A stretch of 64,000 nucleotides of DNA, from positions 300,154 through 364,153 of the forward strand of contig NZ_JAJHNP010000010.1 in the NCBI RefSeq assembly GCF_020819595.1. Reading direction: 5' to 3'. This document shows positions 16,661 through 26,088 of the stretch, in pieces. The number at the start of each line of letters is the position of its first letter. Position 1 is the stretch's first letter. Origin of the DNA: Streptomyces barringtoniae (GTDB taxonomy: Bacteria; Actinomycetota; Actinomycetes; Streptomycetales; Streptomycetaceae). The notes beneath the pieces were generated by a model. It was given only the letters and a program-made list of their open reading frames with translations. It ran no database searches and was not told where the DNA came from. Both the position numbers and the translations under genes were made by a program.

Positions 16661-18883
16661 GTGCCCCGCTTCAGTCTGATCGTGCCCTGCTTCAAGGTGC
16701 AGGGCTTTCTGCGCGAGTGCCTGGACTCGGTGCTGCTGCAGTCCTTCAACGACTTCGAGCTGATCGCCGTGGACGACCGTTCCCCGGACGGCTGCGGCGC
16801 GATCCTCGACGAGTACGCCGAGCGCGACCCGCGCGTGAAGGTGCTGCACCTGCCGGAGAACGTGGGGCTCGGCCGGGCCCGCAACGCCGGGATGCCGCAC
16901 GCCACCGGCGACTACCTGTTCTTCCTGGACAGCGACGACACCCTCACCCCGGGCGCGCTGCGGGCGATCGCCGACCGGCTGGCGGAGGCCGCGGATCCGG
17001 ACGTGCTGGTCTTCGACTACGCGCGCACCTACTGGTGGGGCGGCACCCGGCGCAACGCCCTCGCCGAGATCCTCGCCGAGGCCGGCCCGGGCACCTTCAC
17101 CGCGGACGAGTTCCCGCGGATCCTGGACCTGCTGATGGTGGTGTGGAACAAGGTCTACCGGCGCGAGTTCGTGGAGTCGGAGGGCTTCGCGTTCCCGCCC
17201 GGCTACTACGAGGACACGCCCTGGACCTTCCCGGTCATGCTCAGCGCCCGGCAGATCGCCGCGCTGGACCGGATCTGCCTGAACTACCGGCAGCGCCGGC
17301 AGGGCAACATCCTGTCCACGACCAGCCGCAAGCACTTCGACATCCACGACCAGTACGAGCGGGTCTTCGCGTTCGTCGGGCAGCACCCTCGGCTCGCGCA
17401 CTGGCGTCCTTACCTGCACCGCAAGATGGGCGAGCACTGCCTGGACATCCTGGCCAAGCCGGACCGGCTGCCGCCCGCCGACAAGGCCGAGTTCTTCCGG
17501 CGCACGCGGGAGATGTTCCGGCGCCACAAGCCGGCGCAGGGCGCCCTGGCCGACGGCGACGCCGGCCTGCTGGAGGGCTCATGGACGGCGTACCGGATCA
17601 GGCGGCAGGCCGCGCGGGCCGGGCAGGAGGCGGCGCGGCGGGCCGGACCCGTCCGCGGCGCGGTCGCCGCCCGGGCCCGCTCCGGCTGGGCGGCCGTGCA
17701 CGCGCTCCGCCCGCTGGACCCGCACCTCGTCGTCTACTCGGCGTCCTCGCACCGGGGCATGCTCGGCGACCCGGCCGCCGTGTACGCCAAGGCCCGCGAG
17801 ATCGCCCCGCAGCTGCGCGGGGTGTGGGTGGTGAGGGACGAGGAGACCGCCGACCGGCTGCCGCCGGACGTCGAGCACGTGATCATGGGCTCCCGGCGCT
17901 GTCTGGAGGTCACCGCGCGGGCGACGTTCTTCGTCAACGACGTCAACTGGCCCGGCACCCTGGCCAAGCGGCCCGGCAGCGTGCACATCCACACCCACCA
18001 GGGGACCCCGCTGAAGTACATGGGCGCCGACCTGCTGGACAAGCCGGGCGCCCGGCTCGGTTTCGACGTGCCGCAGATGCTGCGCCGGGCCGACCGCTGG
18101 GACTACAGCCTGGTCGCCAACCGCCACTCGGAGCTGGTCTGGGAGCGGGCCTACCCCTGCCACTTCACCTCGCTGCGCACCGGCAGCCCGCGCAACGACG
18201 TGCTGGTGAACGGCGGCGACAGCGACTTCCGGCAGCGGTACGGCATCCCGGAGACGGACACGGTCGTGCTGTACGCGCCGACCCGCCGGGACTACCGCCG
18301 CAGCGGGCACGTGGACCGGATCGACCTCGCCCGGTTCGCCGCGGATCTGGGCGAGTGCCTGGGCGAGGGGCACACCCTGGTGGTCCGGCTGCACCCGTCG
18401 CTGGCGACGGGGCCGGCGCGGGGCATGGGGCTGGCCGAGCTGGCCCGGCGCGGGATCGTGGTCGACGCAACCGACGAGCCACGCGTGGAAGACGTCCTGC
18501 TCGCGGCGGACGTGCTGGTCACGGACTACTCGGCCGTGATGTTCGACTACGCCAACCTGGACCGGCCGATCGTGGTGCACGCCGACGACTGGCCCGCGTA
18601 CACCGCGAGCCGGGGCGCCTACTTCGACATCACCGCCGAGCCGCCCGGCCATGTCGCGGGCTCCTACCGGGAGCTGGCCTGGCTGTTCGCCTCGGGTTCC
18701 TGGCGGGACGAGGAGTCGGCGCGGCTGCGGGCGGAGTTCCGGCAGCGGTTCTGCGAGTTCGACGACGGCGGGGCCGCCGAGCGCGTCGTACGGACGCTGC
18801 TGCTGGGCGAGCCGATGAGCGGCCCGGGAGCGGTCCGGATCCCGGGCCAGGCGGCCGGCCGGGACGTGCTGGCGCCGGCGTAG
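16661..18883 (+). CDS. GT2 / CDP-glycerol glycerophosphotransferase-like protein (paralogue 3)
   Basis: A 740-residue protein, closest to paralogue 1. GT2 motifs are complete: V-D-D-R-S-P-D (37-43) and L-D-S-D-D (89-93). The TagF-like domain reads H-Q-G-T-P-L-K, so residue 447 is Gln in place of the HGTPLK histidine. The Y-A-P-T-H-R-D motif of paralogues 2 and 4 is Y-A-P-T-R-R-D here. The second conserved His is kept (H578 in R-L-H-P-S), as is V-T-D-Y-S-A-V-M-F-D-Y. The start is GTG at 16661, 6 bp after paralogue 2, implying co-transcription. A very strong hairpin follows the stop. The C-terminal domain may be inactive or use another acceptor or donor chemistry. Confidence 0.88.
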   Translation: MPRFSLIVPCFKVQGFLRECLDSVLLQSFNDFELIAVDDRSPDGCGAILDEYAERDPRVKVLHLPENVGLGRARNAGMPHATGDYLFFLDSDDTLTPGALRAIADRLAEAADPDVLVFDYARTYWWGGTRRNALAEILAEAGPGTFTADEFPRILDLLMVVWNKVYRREFVESEGFAFPPGYYEDTPWTFPVMLSARQIAALDRICLNYRQRRQGNILSTTSRKHFDIHDQYERVFAFVGQHPRLAHWRPYLHRKMGEHCLDILAKPDRLPPADKAEFFRRTREMFRRHKPAQGALADGDAGLLEGSWTAYRIRRQAARAGQEAARRAGPVRGAVAARARSGWAAVHALRPLDPHLVVYSASSHRGMLGDPAAVYAKAREIAPQLRGVWVVRDEETADRLPPDVEHVIMGSRRCLEVTARATFFVNDVNWPGTLAKRPGSVHIHTHQGTPLKYMGADLLDKPGARLGFDVPQMLRRADRWDYSLVANRHSELVWERAYPCHFTSLRTGSPRNDVLVNGGDSDFRQRYGIPETDTVVLYAPTRRDYRRSGHVDRIDLARFAADLGECLGEGHTLVVRLHPSLATGPARGMGLAELARRGIVVDATDEPRVEDVLLAADVLVTDYSAVMFDYANLDRPIVVHADDWPAYTASRGAYFDITAEPPGHVAGSYRELAWLFASGSWRDEESARLRAEFRQRFCEFDDGGAAERVVRTLLLGEPMSGPGAVRIPGQAAGRDVLAPA

Positions 18884-18889
18884 GGGCAC

Positions 18890-18929
18890 ACGTCCGAGGG
18901 TGCCGGTCGGGACCGGCACCCTCGGACGT
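18890..18929. terminator. Bidirectional terminator, 19-bp perfect stem
   Basis: ACGTCCGAGGGTGCCGGTC and its exact complement are separated by only GG. The hairpin lies between the convergent ends of paralogue 3 (plus) and ohr (minus) and is the most stable hairpin I saw in the window. Confidence 0.9.
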
Positions 18930-18941
18930 ACCTCTGCGGGA

Positions 18942-19355
<414 letters not shown>

Positions 19356-19417
19356 GGGACCCGTCCTCTCGGTTCGATGCGGTGTCCGTTTGCGTGCTTG
19401 CGAGTACGAGTAGAGCA

Positions 19418-19439
19418 CACAATTAAGTTGTGCACAACT
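19418..19439. promoter_or_regulatory. Overlapping OhrR operator palindromes in the ohr-ohrR intergenic region
   Basis: CACAATTAAGTTGTG (19418-19432; arms CACAA/TTGTG) overlaps the perfect 14-bp palindrome AGTTGTGCACAACT (19426-19439). The AT-rich inverted repeat sits between the divergent ohr and ohrR starts and resembles known OhrR boxes. Two overlapping sites could let OhrR control both promoters and itself. Confidence 0.8.
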
Positions 19440-19468
19440 AAATGGACCGCACGAGCTACCCTGGACCC

Positions 19469-19951
19469 ATGACCGCCTCGCCCACCGCCGCCGACGCCGA
19501 CTGGCTCCGCCTGGACCGCCAGATCTGCTTCTCCCTGCACGCCGCCTCCCGCGCCTTCAACGGCGTCTACCGGGTGATCCTCAAGGACCTCGGGCTCACC
19601 TATCCGCAGTACCTGGTGATGCTGGTGCTGTGGGAACAGGGCGATCTGCCCGTCAAGAAGCTCGGCGAACATCTGCGGCTCGACTCGGGCACGCTCTCCC
19701 CGCTGGTCAAGCGACTGGAAGGGGCCGGCCTGGTGCGCCGGGAGCGCAGCACCGAGGACGAGCGCTCGGTGCGGGTCCGGCTCACCGAGGAGGGCGCGGC
19801 GCTGCGCGAGCGGGCCCTGGAGGTGCCGCGCTGCATCGCCCGGGCGACCGGCTTCGACCTGACGGAGATCACCGAGCTGCGCGAACGCCTCGACCGGCTC
19901 ACGACCGCGCTGGACGCGGCGGCCCTGACAGCGGGGCACGAGGAGGACTAG
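19469..19951 (+). CDS. ohrR: MarR-family organic peroxide sensor/repressor OhrR
   Basis: A 160-residue winged-helix MarR repressor. The reactive Cys20 lies in D-R-Q-I-C-F-S-L-H-A-A-S-R-A-F, the hallmark of OhrR. A second cysteine (Cys122, P-R-C-I-A-R) sits where two-Cys OhrR proteins have their resolving cysteine. The wing carries the D-E-R-S-V-R-V-R-L-T signature. The ATG at 19469 is preferred over an upstream in-frame ATG (19442) that would overlap the operator. It is divergent from ohr. Its last 53 bp overlap the end of the convergent glycosyltransferase gene. Confidence 0.93.
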   Translation: MTASPTAADADWLRLDRQICFSLHAASRAFNGVYRVILKDLGLTYPQYLVMLVLWEQGDLPVKKLGEHLRLDSGTLSPLVKRLEGAGLVRRERSTEDERSVRVRLTEEGAALRERALEVPRCIARATGFDLTEITELRERLDRLTTALDAAALTAGHEED

Positions 19952-21629
19952 CCGGCGCGGACGGCGACTTCACGGGGTTGCGGACGTACAGCCGTACGGC
20001 CGTCCCGCCCCGCAGGACCACCTCCTGCCCGGTGAAGTCCCGCCGCAGCACGGCCAGTTCGGCCCGCCCGGTGCGGTCACGGGGGAGCCGGCGCCCGGCG
20101 AGCAGATCCGGGTCCGCCACGACCCACACCCGGTCCAGCCCCTCCATCCGCCGCCGCACCTGACGGGCCCCGGCCTGCCGCCCGTACAGCGTCCCCGAGC
20201 CGGCGGCCCCCTCCGCCAACGCCACGTCCCGCGCTCCCCTGAACGGGCCCGGGTACGTCAGGGCCACGTTCCGCATGTGCGCCGGCAGGAACAGCACGCC
20301 GTCGCCGGGCGCCAACCCCCGCGCCACGGCCCGGGAGACGGCACCGAGATCGTCGGCCCGGGCAGCGGGGTCGCGGTCGGCGCGCAGGACAGGGAGCTGG
20401 TGGAGGAAGGCGAGGGCGATGGCGAGGACGCCGGTGAGGGTGACGAGGGGACTCCGCGAGACCGTGCGGGGCCGCGGCAGAGGGCGGCTTCCCGGCCGGC
20501 CGTCGTCGTGTGGGCGCCCCACCGTCCCGGCCACCCGCTCAGCCCCCGCCGCCACCAGCAACGGCGCCCCGCTCAACGCGTACAGCACATACCGGTCGAC
20601 GAACAGCGGCGAGGCCTGTGAGGCCAGCATCAGCACCGCGGGCGGCACCACGGTCAACGGCAACGCCACCCCCGCAAGAGTGATTTCCCCCCGTCCCACC
20701 ACTCCCGCCGGTCCGGCCAGTCCGGCCAGGACGAGCAGGAGACACACCCCGCACACCGCCCAGCTCGGCCCGAGAAACCCCCGCACCAGCCCCTCCGCCG
20801 TGGCCGCCGTGGGTCTGTGCAGCCACGCCACCTGCGCCGCCTGCCCCCGCGACACGAGAACCATCGGCACCAGCGACACCAAGACCGCGCCCGCCGCACA
20901 CCCCCACCCGCGCCACACCCTCCCCCACGCTCGGCTGCGCTCGCGCGGGGGGACCCCGACCCGGGCCAGCACCAGCGACCCCGCGTGGGCGCACAGCAGC
21001 AGCACCGCGAACTCGTGCAGCCAGCAGGTGAGGCCGAGGACGGCTCCGTACGCCGCCCAGGAACCCGCCCGGGAACCCCCCTGCACGGCCCGCACGAACA
21101 GCAAGGTCGCCCCGGTTGCCCCGGCGGCCACCAGGGCGTAACTGCGGCCCTCCTGCGCATAGTGGCCGGCCATCGGCGCGACGGCGTACAGCAGTCCGGC
21201 CCACAGCCCGACACGCGGCCGCAGAAGTCGGGCGCCCAGCGCCGCCACCAGCGCTGCCGTCACCGCCGCCGCACACACCGACGGCAGCCGCAGGACGACC
21301 TCGCCGGGGTGGACGCAGAGGACGGCGTGCACGAGGAAGTAGTACAGGCCGTGCACGGCGTCCACGTCGTGCAGCAGCAGCCAGATCTGCGGCACCGTGC
21401 GCCGCCCGACCTGGAAACTGACGGCCTCGTCGCGCCACATCCCGCCCCGGTCCAGCCCCCAGAGCCCGACCGCGAGCATCACCAGCGCGGGCACCCCCAC
21501 GGCCGTCCGGCGCCGGATCCGGGCCCGGTGACCGCGCGGCACGCGCCTCGGGCCGCCGGCCGGCGCGACACCTGCCGTTGCAGCCGGCCTTCGCGACTGC
21601 GGCTTCACAGGAAACCCGACGTTCACCAC
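19899..21629 (-). CDS. Polytopic membrane glycosyltransferase, GT39/ArnT-like
   Basis: A 576-residue integral membrane protein with about ten hydrophobic helices. After the first helix comes G-M-W-R-D-E-A-V-S-F with the acidic pair Asp67-Glu68, the catalytic-loop signature of GT39/GT-C enzymes that transfer sugars from polyprenyl phosphate on the outer membrane face. The hydrophilic C-terminal third is extracytoplasmic in such proteins. The start is a GTG at 21629 (a second GTG is at 21626). The gene is divergent from another GT-C type gene across a 95-bp AT-richer spacer, and its 3' end overlaps ohrR by 53 bp. Donor and acceptor are unknown; the context suggests decoration of a wall glycan. 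Confidence 0.8.
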   Translation of the reverse strand: MVNVGFPVKPQSRRPAATAGVAPAGGPRRVPRGHRARIRRRTAVGVPALVMLAVGLWGLDRGGMWRDEAVSFQVGRRTVPQIWLLLHDVDAVHGLYYFLVHAVLCVHPGEVVLRLPSVCAAAVTAALVAALGARLLRPRVGLWAGLLYAVAPMAGHYAQEGRSYALVAAGATGATLLFVRAVQGGSRAGSWAAYGAVLGLTCWLHEFAVLLLCAHAGSLVLARVGVPPRERSRAWGRVWRGWGCAAGAVLVSLVPMVLVSRGQAAQVAWLHRPTAATAEGLVRGFLGPSWAVCGVCLLLVLAGLAGPAGVVGRGEITLAGVALPLTVVPPAVLMLASQASPLFVDRYVLYALSGAPLLVAAGAERVAGTVGRPHDDGRPGSRPLPRPRTVSRSPLVTLTGVLAIALAFLHQLPVLRADRDPAARADDLGAVSRAVARGLAPGDGVLFLPAHMRNVALTYPGPFRGARDVALAEGAAGSGTLYGRQAGARQVRRRMEGLDRVWVVADPDLLAGRRLPRDRTGRAELAVLRRDFTGQEVVLRGGTAVRLYVRNPVKSPSAPASPPRAPLSGPPRPARS

Positions 21630-21724
21630 GGTGCGCCCGATCTTGTGCGATTAACGAACCTTTTTACGGTCATGACGGCGTATCGGCATGGATGCACCAT
21701 CCGCGCCGCTTAGGCTCCCATGCG

Positions 21725-22993
21725 ATGAACCGTCTCCGTGTCAACTCCGGCCCGGTCCTCGGCGTCACTGCCCTCTGGCTGGCCACCCGTGCCCTGATGC
21801 TGTGGCTGCTCACCCACGACAACACCCCGCTGCTCGGCAGGGGCACGGTGACCCGCGAGGTGTGGCGGCTGTACGCCGACTGGTACGGCGTCCTCGCGCA
21901 CGGCTCGTTCCCGGCGCACGACACGCTGTGGCAGTACCCGCCGGGCGCCGGCGCGGTGCTGCTGGCGCCGCACCTGCTGCCGTGGCTGACGTACTTCCAG
22001 GCGTTCGTGCTGCTCACACTGGCCATGGACGCACTGGTCACGGCGGCACTGACCCGCGCGGGCGGACTCCCCGGGCGCAGCCTGCTCGGCGCGGCCCTGT
22101 GGACGGGCGGCCTGCCACTGCTGCTGCACCTCCCGCTCGCCCGGTACGACGTCCAGGTCACCGCCCTCGCCGTGCTCTCCCTGCTGGCGGTGGGCCGCTC
22201 CCCGCGCGCGGGCGGGGTGTGCGGGGCGCTGGGCGCGCTCGTGAAGGTGTGGCCGGCGCTGGTGCTTCTGGGCACGCCCAAGGGCCGGGCGACGCACCGG
22301 GCGTGGGTGTGGGCGGCGGCCGCCGGAGCCGCCGCGTTCGGCGTGCTCGCCGTGGCGTTCGCCCATCCCCTGTCCTTTCTGCGCGGACAGGGCGGGCGGG
22401 GCGTGCAGATCGAGTCACTCGGCGGTACGGCACTGAACCTGGCGCGGCACGCCGGCTGGCCGGGCCGCCCGCACTACCGGTACGGCGCCACCGAGCTGGT
22501 CGGCCCGCATGTGCGCGCGGTCGCCACCGTCTCCCTCGCGCTGACGGTGGTCGCCTTCGCGCTGCTGGTGCTGTGGCGGGCGCGGGCGCGGTGGTGGAGC
22601 GAGGCGACGCCGTTCGACGCGGCCCTGAGCGCGGTGCTGCTGTTCACGGTCACCAGCCGGGTGATCAGCCCGCAGTACATGATCTGGCTGCTCGGTCTCG
22701 CCGCGGTGTGCCTGACCTCGCGGCACACCAGCCAGCGGCCGGTGGCGGCGCTGGTCCTGGCGGCCACCGCGCTGAGCACGCTGGTGTTCCCGACGCACTA
22801 CGCCGAGGTGGTCGACGGCACCTGGACCGGCTGTCTGCTGATGCTGGCGCGCAACGGGATCCTGGCGGCCGCGTCCGTGCTGTCGTTCGTCCGGTTGTGG
22901 CGATCGACCGGTCCGGATGAAAAGAGCCTGCGGACGACGGAACCCCGACCCGATTCCCACCGTCTTCCGGACCGAGAGCTAAGCGTCTCTTAA
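21725..22993 (+). CDS. Polytopic membrane glycosyltransferase, GT87 (DUF2029)-like
   Basis: A 422-residue protein with about ten membrane helices. The loop W-Q-Y-P-P-G-A-G (69-76) and the acidic stretch Y-A-D-W-Y-G fit GT87/PimE-like polyprenyl-phosphate-mannose or similar mannosyltransferases. The ATG at 21725 begins M-N-R-L-R just before the first helix. It is followed after 33 bp by a GT2 gene on the same strand and is divergent from the GT39-like gene, so the pair probably responds to one promoter region. The sugar transferred cannot be named. Confidence 0.8.
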   Translation: MNRLRVNSGPVLGVTALWLATRALMLWLLTHDNTPLLGRGTVTREVWRLYADWYGVLAHGSFPAHDTLWQYPPGAGAVLLAPHLLPWLTYFQAFVLLTLAMDALVTAALTRAGGLPGRSLLGAALWTGGLPLLLHLPLARYDVQVTALAVLSLLAVGRSPRAGGVCGALGALVKVWPALVLLGTPKGRATHRAWVWAAAAGAAAFGVLAVAFAHPLSFLRGQGGRGVQIESLGGTALNLARHAGWPGRPHYRYGATELVGPHVRAVATVSLALTVVAFALLVLWRARARWWSEATPFDAALSAVLLFTVTSRVISPQYMIWLLGLAAVCLTSRHTSQRPVAALVLAATALSTLVFPTHYAEVVDGTWTGCLLMLARNGILAAASVLSFVRLWRSTGPDEKSLRTTEPRPDSHRLPDRELSVS

Positions 22994-23026
22994 CCGGGTA
23001 TTACCGAAAATTTCTACGCTCCGCCC

Positions 23027-24967
23027 GTGGACCCGATGCGACCAGACCCGCCAGACAGGCCCGACACCACAGACCGGCCCGACCGGTCGGACACCGCTGA
23101 ACCGCCACGCGCGGGGCAGGTCGGTGTGGTCGTCATCGGTTACAACGACCTTGCCCATGTGGGTGACGCCGTGCGTTCGGCGCTCGCGCAGGGGCCCGCG
23201 GTCGCCGAGGTCGTCGCCGTGGACGACTGCTCCACGGACGGCAGCGCCGAGCTGCTCGACCGGCTCGCCGCGGACGAACCCCGGCTGCGGGTGGTGCGCC
23301 GGAACGAGAACAGCGGCGGCTGCGGCAGCCCGCGCAACGCCGGGATCGACGCGGTGACCACGCCGTACGTGATGTTCCTGGACAGCGACGACGTGCTGCC
23401 GCCCGGCGCGGTGGACGCGCTGCTGGTGGCGGCCACGGGGACGCACGCCGAGGTCACGAGCGGACTGTGTGTACGCCGGGAGCTGCCCTCCGGGCGCGAA
23501 GAACCCTGGCAGGAAGCCCTCTACACGGCGCACACCGTGCTGGCGCGCCCCTCCCAGCGCCCGCGCCTGGTACACGACACGCTGTGCGTCAACAAGCTGT
23601 ACCGCACCGACTTCCTGCGCGAGCACGACATCCGCTTCCCCGAGGGCCGCTTCCTCTACGAGGACATCGTCTTCACCGCGCGCGTGCTGGCCGCCGGCCC
23701 GCGCCTCGCGCTCGTCCCTGACCTCGTGTACGTGTGGCATGTGCGCCGCGCCGCCGAGCAGTTGTCGCTCTCGCTGGACCGGGACCGCATCGACAACTGG
23801 AAGGCGCGCCTGGAGGCGTGCGCGCTGGCGTACGAGATCCTGCTGAGCGCCGGGCAGAAGGAGCTGGCGCGGGCGGCGCGGGCCAAGTTCCTCGACCACG
23901 AGGTGCGCATGTACACGCGCGAGCTGGGGTTGCGCGACGCGGACTACCGGCGCGCGTGGTGGGCGCACACCCGGGAGTATCTCGCGCGCTACGACGCCGC
24001 CGACTGGGAGCTGGACCCGGGCGCCCCGGGCCGGCTGCTCGCGCAGGTCGTCCTGGAGTCGCCCGAGCCCCGCGACCTGCCCCGGATCCGCGAGCTGGCC
24101 GCCCGCCCGGCGCGCCTGCTGCCGCCCTACGCCCGCACTTCCGACGGCGCCCCCGTCTGGTCCACCGATCTCCCCCAGGTCGCCCTCGCACCGCTCCTGA
24201 CCCGCCCGATCGACCGCCTTCCGCTCGCGGTGGACGCGGAACTGCACCCACGCGCGCGTGCCTCGCTGCTGCGCCTCCGACTCCACGAGCTGTACGGCAG
24301 GGTTGCCGAGGCCGGCCCACGCGAGGTGGACGTGGAGTGGCAGTCCCGGGACGACGACCGCACACGGGGGCGTACGACGGTCCGGCTCACGCCTTCGCGC
24401 GTGGGGACCGGCACGGAGACCCACACGGAGTCCGGCGCGCGGACCGAGGCGGAGTCCGGCACAGGGTCCGGCGTGCGGACCGGCGCGGAGTCCGGCACAG
24501 GGACTGGTGCGCGGACCGGCTCGGAGGCCCGTGCGGACTCCGGCACGCGGACCGGTACGGAGGCCCGTGCGGACTCCGGCACGCGGACCGGTACGGAGAC
24601 CGGCCCGGAAAGCAGCGCGCACAACGGCGCGCGCAACGGCACGCTCGACGGCGCACGCAGCGGCGCGAAGATCGGCCCTGCCAGCTGGTCGGCCGAGCTG
24701 CCCGTCGACCTGGACGGGCTCGGCGCCGGCACCTGGGACCTGCGGCTGACCGTGCGCTTCGCCGACGGCACACAGCGGGAGGTGACGGCGCACGCCCTGA
24801 CGGGCGCCGGCCGACTGCGCCGGCGCGCCGTCCCGAGCGTGCGGCACGGTGTGCTCCTGGTACAGCCGTACGCCACGCACTCCGGCGCACTGGCCCTGCG
24901 CGTGGCGGCCGGCGTGCGCGGGGTGATGCAGGTGGCGCGCAGCAGGCTCCGCCGCCTGCTTCACTGA
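23027..24967 (+). CDS. GT2 family glycosyltransferase with a repetitive low-complexity insert
   Basis: A 646-residue protein. The GT2 domain (about 32-300) has V-D-D-C-S-T-D (65-71) and the metal-binding L-D-S-D-D (118-122). The C-terminal region is a beta-rich domain also seen in the downstream GT2 paralogue at 31391. Here it is interrupted by about 90 residues of Gly/Thr/Glu/Ala/Arg repeats encoded at 24408-24670, including two perfect 12-residue units. The start is GTG at 23027, with an in-frame ATG three codons on. No membrane helices are evident, so it is probably cytoplasmic or membrane-associated. It sits between a GT87-like gene and galE, consistent with wall-glycan assembly. Confidence 0.85.
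   Translation: MDPMRPDPPDRPDTTDRPDRSDTAEPPRAGQVGVVVIGYNDLAHVGDAVRSALAQGPAVAEVVAVDDCSTDGSAELLDRLAADEPRLRVVRRNENSGGCGSPRNAGIDAVTTPYVMFLDSDDVLPPGAVDALLVAATGTHAEVTSGLCVRRELPSGREEPWQEALYTAHTVLARPSQRPRLVHDTLCVNKLYRTDFLREHDIRFPEGRFLYEDIVFTARVLAAGPRLALVPDLVYVWHVRRAAEQLSLSLDRDRIDNWKARLEACALAYEILLSAGQKELARAARAKFLDHEVRMYTRELGLRDADYRRAWWAHTREYLARYDAADWELDPGAPGRLLAQVVLESPEPRDLPRIRELAARPARLLPPYARTSDGAPVWSTDLPQVALAPLLTRPIDRLPLAVDAELHPRARASLLRLRLHELYGRVAEAGPREVDVEWQSRDDDRTRGRTTVRLTPSRVGTGTETHTESGARTEAESGTGSGVRTGAESGTGTGARTGSEARADSGTRTGTEARADSGTRTGTETGPESSAHNGARNGTLDGARSGAKIGPASWSAELPVDLDGLGAGTWDLRLTVRFADGTQREVTAHALTGAGRLRRRAVPSVRHGVLLVQPYATHSGALALRVAAGVRGVMQVARSRLRRLLH
24411..24610 (+). repeat. In-frame degenerate tandem repeat inside the GT2 gene
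   Basis: Imperfect units of 36 bp and shorter, built on G-G-A-C-C-G-G/T-C-C-G-G-C motifs. The central two units (24522-24557 and 24558-24593) are identical over 36 bp. Unit length is a multiple of three, so copy-number change would alter protein length without a frameshift. Confidence 0.85.
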
Positions 24968-25050
24968 GACGCCCGCTGATTCACCGGGACACACCCACCG
25001 CATCGCGGGACACCCGCTGACCCGGCGGGACGCCCCCTGCTTCACTGAAA
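24950..25050. repeat. Duplicated 3'-end sequence and decayed ~20-bp repeats before galE
   Basis: CGCCGCCTGCTTCACTGAGA, containing the GT2 stop codon (24950-24969), recurs as CGCCCCCTGCTTCACTGAAA at 25031-25050. Between them are GGGACAC-CCGCTGA-like units. This looks like a decayed tandem array in the spacer before galE. Confidence 0.6.
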
Positions 25051-25107
25051 GAAACCCGTTGCTCCACCGAGCGGCTGAACGGGCCAACTGACGAGGAGAC
25101 GGCCGCA

Positions 25108-26088
25108 ATGACCTGGCTGATCACCGGCGGTGCCGGATACATCGGGGCACACGTCGTACGGGCGATGACCGAGGCGGGCGAACGCACGGTCGTCTACGAC
25201 GACCTGACCACGGGCGTCGCCGAGCGCATCCCGGCGGAGGTCCCCCTGGTGCGGGGCTCCGTCCTGGACGCCGAGCTCGTGGCCCGCACGCTCGCCGAGC
25301 ACGAGATCAGCGGGGTCGTGCATCTGGCGGCGAAGAAGCAGGTGGGCGAGTCGGTGGAGCGCCCGCTGCACTACTACCGGGAGAACGTCGAGGGCCTGCG
25401 CACCCTCCTGGAGGCGGTGACGCGGGCGGAGATCCCGTCCTTCGTCTTCTCCTCCTCGGCGGCCGTGTACGGCATGCCGGACGTCGACCTGGTGACGGAG
25501 GAGACCCCCTGCCGGCCCATGTCCCCCTACGGCGAGACCAAGCTCGCCGGCGAGTGGCTGGTCCGCGCGGCGGGCAGGGCGACCGGCATGTCCACGGCGT
25601 CCCTGCGCTACTTCAACGTGGCGGGCGCGGCCGGCCCGGAACTCGCCGACACCGGCGTGTTCAACCTCATCCCCATGGTCTTCGAGAAGCTCACCGAGGG
25701 CGCCCCGCCGCGCATCTTCGGCGACGACTACCCGACGCCGGACGGCACCTGCGTACGCGACTACATCCACGTGGTCGACCTGGCCGAGGCCCACGTCACC
25801 GTCGCCCGCGCCCTGGCCTCCTCCCCCGGCACCGACCTGACCCTCAACATCGGCCGCGGCGAGGGTGTGTCGGTCCGCGAGATGATCGACCGCATCAACG
25901 CGGTCACCGGCTACGACCGCCCGCCGACCGTCACCCCGCGCCGCCCCGGCGACCCCGCCCGCGTCGTCGCCTCGGCCAGCCGCATCGCCACGGAACTGGG
26001 CTGGCAGGCCAAGTACGACGTCCAGGACATGATCACGTCGGCCTGGGAGGGCTGGGTACACCACCACCCGGAGGCGGCGCGGTCGTAG
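25108..26088 (+). CDS. galE: UDP-glucose 4-epimerase
   Basis: A 326-residue short-chain dehydrogenase-type epimerase that interconverts UDP-glucose and UDP-galactose (or the HexNAc forms). The NAD-binding G-G-A-G-Y-I-G is at 7-13. The catalytic residues follow the E. coli GalE pattern: Ser117 in S-S-S-A-A-V-Y-G and Tyr141/Lys145 in Y-G-E-T-K. The ATG has a GAGGAGACGG ribosome site. The gene is not with galT/galK but inside the envelope-glycan cluster, which points to supply of a galactosyl donor rather than to galactose catabolism. Confidence 0.94.
   Translation: MTWLITGGAGYIGAHVVRAMTEAGERTVVYDDLTTGVAERIPAEVPLVRGSVLDAELVARTLAEHEISGVVHLAAKKQVGESVERPLHYYRENVEGLRTLLEAVTRAEIPSFVFSSSAAVYGMPDVDLVTEETPCRPMSPYGETKLAGEWLVRAAGRATGMSTASLRYFNVAGAAGPELADTGVFNLIPMVFEKLTEGAPPRIFGDDYPTPDGTCVRDYIHVVDLAEAHVTVARALASSPGTDLTLNIGRGEGVSVREMIDRINAVTGYDRPPTVTPRRPGDPARVVASASRIATELGWQAKYDVQDMITSAWEGWVHHHPEAARS

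Noticed and set aside
24411..24610. CRISPR-like array
   Set aside because: The repeats are contiguous, without unique spacers, and are translated in frame within the GT2 gene.
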